From Bacteroidales bacterium UBA1192 (GTDB lineage Bacteria > Bacteroidota > Bacteroidia > Bacteroidales > Bacteroidaceae), in assembly GCA_002310175.1 (NCBI GenBank), contig DBYG01000069.1, positions 23,687-42,270 of the forward strand: a stretch of 18,584 nucleotides of DNA, read 5' to 3'. Made by a program: the position numbers and the translations under genes. Numbering within the stretch: the first letter of the stretch is position 1; every line of letters begins with the position of its first letter. Below, piece after piece: positions 15,663 to 18,584 of the stretch. The notes below the pieces were generated by a model, which ran no database searches, was not told where the DNA came from, and saw only the letters and a program-made list of their open reading frames with translations.

Positions 15663-17000
15663 TTATTTCTTAGTGTTACGGGCGCGGATTATTCCGCCGA
15701 CCCTATTCTTGGCAAGACGCACCCAGTCAAGCAGCGGACGGCGCGACGGACATGTGCTCTGACAACAGCCGCACTCTATGCAGCTCATTATCCAGTTCTC
15801 CTCGGCCGTAGCCCAGTCACCTGCCTCTGATGCAGTTGCAAGCAGATAAGGCTCCAGTCCCATAGGGCAGGCTTGTACGCATTTGGCACATCTTATACAG
15901 TTACGTTCCGCACGGCGGACAGCATCGGCCTCCGGAATCATTAGGATACCAGATGTGCCCTTTACCACCGGAGCTTTATCATCCAACAACGGACGTCCCA
16001 TCATAGGACCACCCGATATCAACTTACCGGTATCTTCAGGCATTCCACCCGCATATTCTATAAGCTGGCTTACAGGAGTTCCCAATCTCACCTTGAGGTT
16101 ACACGGATTCTTGACACTCTTTCCTGTAACTGTCACTATCCTTTCAATGAGAGGCTTTTTCTTCTGCACAGCTTCATAGACTGCAAACACAGTACCCACA
16201 TTCTGAACCACACAACCAACGTTGGCGGGAAGTGCAGGAGGAGGCGGTACCTGACGTCCGGTCACTGCTTCTATCAACTGTTTCTCACCACCCTGCGGAT
16301 ATTTCATCTTCAAGGGCATTATCTCTATACCGCTGACCATAGAGGTCTTGGACTGCATCAGTTGAATGGCATCGGCCTTGTTCTCCTCTATTCCTATCAC
16401 AGCACGGTCAATACCGAGTACTTTGAGCAGGATTCTGACACCCACAATTATTTCATCGGAATGTTCAAGCATCAGCATATGGTCTGAAGTCAGATAAGGC
16501 TCACACTCTACCGCATTGACAATAAGTACGTCTATATTGCAATCCTTAGGAGGAGAGAGCTTGACATGAGTGGGGAAACAGGCACCGCCCATACCCACCA
16601 CACCGGCATTCCTTATACGATCCAAAATCTCCTCCCTGGATAACGTGCAGAGAAGAGCCAATGTATCGGTACGGTCAATATCAGGTTCCCATTCATCACC
16701 ATCCACATCAATAAAAATGGCAGGTTTGCGGAAACCGCTTGCATCCACCACAGAGTCAATCCTGGACACCTTGCCGGATACTGAAGAATGTATCGGAGAT
16801 GACATGAATCCGCCAGCATCGGCAATTCTGGTTCCCACAAGGACCTGATCACCCTTTTGGACGCAAGGGACCGCAGGAGCCCCAATATGCTGGGAAAGCG
16901 GGAACACAGCCTGGTTCGGCAGTGCCAGAGTCTCTATCTTCTTGCCTGCCGACAGTTTGTTAGGCTCGGGGTGTACGCCACCTATCTTAAATGTATTCAT
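15663..17000 (-). CDS. rnfC: Rnf complex cytoplasmic subunit RnfC
   Basis: A 445-residue peripheral subunit that handles NAD(H) and FMN on the cytoplasmic face. The N-terminal RnfC barrel starts FKIGGVHPEPNK. The Gly-rich nucleotide-binding motif GMGGACFPTHVKL lies at 136-148; Cys141 stands where many homologues have Gly or Val. Two [4Fe-4S] ferredoxin motifs follow: Cys368/371/374/378 (CIRCAKCVQAC) and Cys407/410/413/417 (CIECGCCQSTC). It lacks the long Ala/Lys-rich C-terminal extension of enterobacterial RnfC, as usual in short-form RnfC. The start overlaps rnfB by 4 bp and the end is 6 bp before rnfD. Confidence 0.95.
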   Translation of the reverse strand: MNTFKIGGVHPEPNKLSAGKKIETLALPNQAVFPLSQHIGAPAVPCVQKGDQVLVGTRIADAGGFMSSPIHSSVSGKVSRIDSVVDASGFRKPAIFIDVDGDEWEPDIDRTDTLALLCTLSREEILDRIRNAGVVGMGGACFPTHVKLSPPKDCNIDVLIVNAVECEPYLTSDHMLMLEHSDEIIVGVRILLKVLGIDRAVIGIEENKADAIQLMQSKTSMVSGIEIMPLKMKYPQGGEKQLIEAVTGRQVPPPPALPANVGCVVQNVGTVFAVYEAVQKKKPLIERIVTVTGKSVKNPCNLKVRLGTPVSQLIEYAGGMPEDTGKLISGGPMMGRPLLDDKAPVVKGTSGILMIPEADAVRRAERNCIRCAKCVQACPMGLEPYLLATASEAGDWATAEENWIMSCIECGCCQSTCPSRRPLLDWVRLAKNRVGGIIRARNTKK

Positions 17001-17896
17001 ATTTCTGCTTTTAGTTGTTCTACGGAATTCTCAGAGGCCGGAACTTGCTGCTGTGACTCGGATGGAGATGCCATCTTCTTTGGCGGGAAGTTAACCGCCT
17101 GGATTGTATGCTGTGGGCATTCATCCACACATTTACGGCACAGACGACACTTTTCAAAGTCAATGTAGGCAAGATTGCTATCAAGTGTGATGGCCTCAAA
17201 CGGACAAGCTTTGACACATTTGCCGCAACCAATACATGCCACAGAACAAGCCTTTTTGGCCACTGGGCCTTTGTCCTTGTTGACACAACTGACAAATACA
17301 CGGCGGTCCAGTTTATTCTTGTTACGCAACTCAATGATCATTCGGGGGCAAGCCTTTGCGCAGGCACCGCAAGCCGTACACTTGTCCTGCTCCACCACAG
17401 GGATACCTGTTTCCGGATTCATGTGTATGGCATCAAACTTACAAGCTCTCACGCAGTCACCGCAACCCAGACACCCAAAGAAACAGCCAGTCTCACCACC
17501 GTTCATCAACGCAGCGGCAGCACAACTTTTTGCACCGTCATACAAATTGATACGTGGTCGGTTAGCGCAGGAACCTGCACAACGCACAACAGCCACTTTA
17601 GCTACTCCAACTTCGACCGCATGGCCTGTAATGGCAGCAATCTGTTGCATTACCTCACTCTTACATACCGAACACTTGATCCCGTCCATAGACTCGCTTT
17701 TAACACAAGCCTCGGCAAATGCAGCGCAACCGGGAAAACCGCATCCTCCACAGTTGGCGCCCGGAAGCAGTTCGGTAATCTGTCCCACGCGGGGATCTTC
17801 TTCAACCTTGAATTTTCTTGACACGGCGTAAAGCACAAGACCCAACAGCAATCCGGTCAATCCCAATACAAGAACAGCTGTCAATAAAAAAGACAT
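16997..17896 (-). CDS. rnfB: Rnf complex ferredoxin-type subunit RnfB
   Basis: A 299-residue protein with an N-terminal membrane helix (3-25). The RnfB-specific cluster region follows: CGGCGFPGC from Cys49, with Cys64, and Cys75/78. Four CxxCxxCxxxC motifs come next, at 142-152, 173-183, 221-231 and 250-260, giving at least five predicted [4Fe-4S] clusters. Enterobacterial RnfB (about 190 residues) has two ferredoxin motifs, so this is the long form also found in clostridial Rnf. It accepts electrons from reduced ferredoxin in the cytoplasm. The last 30 or so residues are a Ser/Gln/Pro-rich tail. It begins 7 bp after rseC. Confidence 0.95.
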   Translation of the reverse strand: MSFLLTAVLVLGLTGLLLGLVLYAVSRKFKVEEDPRVGQITELLPGANCGGCGFPGCAAFAEACVKSESMDGIKCSVCKSEVMQQIAAITGHAVEVGVAKVAVVRCAGSCANRPRINLYDGAKSCAAAALMNGGETGCFFGCLGCGDCVRACKFDAIHMNPETGIPVVEQDKCTACGACAKACPRMIIELRNKNKLDRRVFVSCVNKDKGPVAKKACSVACIGCGKCVKACPFEAITLDSNLAYIDFEKCRLCRKCVDECPQHTIQAVNFPPKKMASPSESQQQVPASENSVEQLKAEI

Positions 17897-17903
17897 ACCT
17901 TAT

Positions 17904-18317
17904 TTAATCTATAATACTGAATCCGAAATCCCTCTTAATCCTGTTACGAAAAAAAAACAGCACTAAATAGTAAGGAAGCAGAATCGCCATAGCTGCGACA
18001 ACTGCCACCTTCTCACTCCCTGTTACCACCATTGACGTAATGAGAGCTGCCAGAAGCAAGAGTAAAGGTAATCCGAAAGCCAGAACGACGGCAGTCATTC
18101 CTATACGGCTTCCCGCTACTAAAGTCACGGTCTGCCCTACGGACAGACTCTCCGTGCCATTCATCTCCACCTCCACAAGTTTCTCTTTTTTTTCGGCTGC
18201 ATGACAAACATCGCTTGCCTTACAGCCCGAACAGGCCGAAACCTGCAATATGCGCACGATAACTTTCTGCCCCTCAATGGAGTCTATCACTCCCTCATGC
18301 CTTATGTCCGCACTCAT
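17904..18317 (-). CDS. rseC: RseC/RsxC-associated membrane protein (SoxR-reducing RseC family)
   Basis: A 137-residue protein of the RseC family. The short N-terminal domain (HEGVIDSIEGQKVIVRI) is followed by a Cys cluster, Cys29/32/38 (CSGCKASDVC). Two transmembrane helices come next (about 73-96 and 101-121) and a basic end (RNRIKRDFGF). RseC homologues are linked to the Rnf/Rsx complex that keeps SoxR reduced in Enterobacteria and are often the first gene of Bacteroidota rnf operons. Here it is 7 bp upstream of rnfB and has a TACATTTG box 27 bp upstream, so it is the first gene of the long operon. Its exact role in this group is unproven; an assembly or redox role for Rnf is the likely one. 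Confidence 0.92.
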   Translation of the reverse strand: MSADIRHEGVIDSIEGQKVIVRILQVSACSGCKASDVCHAAEKKEKLVEVEMNGTESLSVGQTVTLVAGSRIGMTAVVLAFGLPLLLLLAALITSMVVTGSEKVAVVAAMAILLPYYLVLFFFRNRIKRDFGFSIID

Positions 18318-18344
18318 TTTATGTCCAGGTCCGTTTTAATCATA

Positions 18345-18352
18345 CAAATGTA
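18345..18352 (-). promoter_or_regulatory. Putative rseC-rnf operon promoter, -7 box TACATTTG
   Basis: TACATTTG on the minus strand fits the TAnnTTTG consensus and lies 27 bp before the rseC ATG, giving a leader near 20 nt. A TTTG lies 27 bp upstream, too far for a normal -33. A TTC at 18-bp spacing could be a weak one. It is the only credible start for the nine-gene unit. Confidence 0.6.
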
Positions 18353-18423
18353 AGTCATTTCTGCGTTTTTGAAACGTATCAAATTGACATTTTTATTTGA
18401 AATATTTTAAAAGAGCCTTTGAA

Positions 18424-18453
18424 TTGCAGATTCATACTTTTTTACTACCTTTG
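18424..18453 (+). promoter_or_regulatory. rpsP promoter (TTG, 19-bp spacer, TACCTTTG)
   Basis: The -33 TTG (18424-18426) and the -7 box TACCTTTG (18446-18453) are separated by 19 bp, close to the ideal for the Bacteroidota housekeeping sigma factor. Transcription should start near 18460, giving a leader of about 50 nt before rpsP. Confidence 0.8.
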
Positions 18454-18458
18454 CGGCG

Positions 18459-18475
18459 CCGTTACGGGATAACGG
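18459..18475 (+). promoter_or_regulatory. Small hairpin at the rpsP leader 5' end
   Basis: CCGTTA (18459-18464), loop CGGGA, TAACGG (18470-18475): a 6-bp perfect stem with a 5-nt loop, located at the predicted 5' end of the rpsP transcript. It is not followed by a T-run, so it is not a terminator. It may stabilise the mRNA or take part in control; the evidence is only structural. Confidence 0.4.
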
Positions 18476-18513
18476 TTATTCAAATCAATTATAAACAATA
18501 AAAACAACAACTT

Positions 18514-18584
18514 ATGGCAGCAAAGATCAGATTGCAGAGAAGAGGCCACAAAGGTTATGCCTTCTATTCAATCGTAATTGCAGA
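18514..18584 (+). CDS. rpsP: 30S ribosomal protein S16 (partial, runs off window)
   Basis: The first 23 residues, MAAKIRLQRRGHKGYAFYSI and onward (VIA), match the strongly conserved S16 N-terminus (M-x-x-KIRLQRxGxKxxxFYxIVxAD). S16 is a primary binder in assembly of the 30S body. The gene is cut by the window edge. It is divergent from the rseC-rnf operon, with 196 bp between the two start codons, and has its own strong promoter. Confidence 0.95.
   Translation, partial: MAAKIRLQRRGHKGYAFYSIVIA

Noticed and set aside
17108..17831. Two overlapping plus-strand frames (237 and 218 codons) opposite rnfB
   Set aside because: They are mirror products of the Cys- and Gly-rich rnfB coding sequence and resemble no protein family.

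Overview
The window is a stretch of Bacteroidota chromosome, most likely from the order Bacteroidales (gut-type Bacteroides/Prevotella relatives). Evidence for this: promoters of the Bacteroidota type (TAnnTTTG around -7, often TACCTTTG) stand shortly before several genes, clear Shine-Dalgarno sequences are lacking, the gene order is rseC-rnfBCDGEA, and small DUF2582-type winged-helix and short secreted proteins typical of Bacteroidales are present. No rRNA, tRNA, CRISPR array or complete insertion sequence was seen.

Left part (1-6700), mostly minus strand. lepA (elongation factor 4) is followed by a 417-bp AT-rich gap, then a small secreted protein on the plus strand. That protein ends at a strong two-way terminator shared with a convergent winged-helix gene. 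Next come a secreted glycine-rich protein of unknown function, yebC (translation/transcription factor family) and pheT (phenylalanyl-tRNA synthetase beta chain). pheT and yebC are 22 bp apart and probably co-transcribed.

Middle accessory strip (6700-7615). This holds no intact gene. A perfect 17-bp palindrome lies upstream of pheT. Beside it is a 264-bp non-coding element bounded by imperfect inverted repeats (13 bp of perfect core) and carrying eight tandem 11-bp units. A frameshifted, C-terminally truncated DUF2971-family gene follows. The element resembles a MITE, but its copy number cannot be judged from this window.

Right part (7616-18317), all minus strand. dnaB has its own promoter. 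Upstream of it is a long probable operon transcribed from about 18340 down to 9240: rseC, rnfB, rnfC, rnfD, rnfG, rnfE, rnfA, a large exported flavoprotein lipoprotein, and ispE. Junctions are 4-bp ATGA overlaps or gaps of 27 bp or less. Rnf is the membrane ferredoxin:NAD+ oxidoreductase that couples electron transfer to ion pumping. The lipoprotein has two FMN-binding domains with canonical covalent flavinylation motifs and a fumarate-reductase-like FAD domain, so the operon may supply Rnf electrons to an extracytoplasmic reductase. It also carries an odd in-frame glycine/phenylalanine repeat of 28 residues in the FAD part. RnfG has an atypical internal flavin site plus a perfect match to the flavinylation motif in its last ten residues.

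At the right edge the divergent plus-strand gene rpsP (ribosomal protein S16) begins, behind a good Bacteroidota promoter, and runs off the window.
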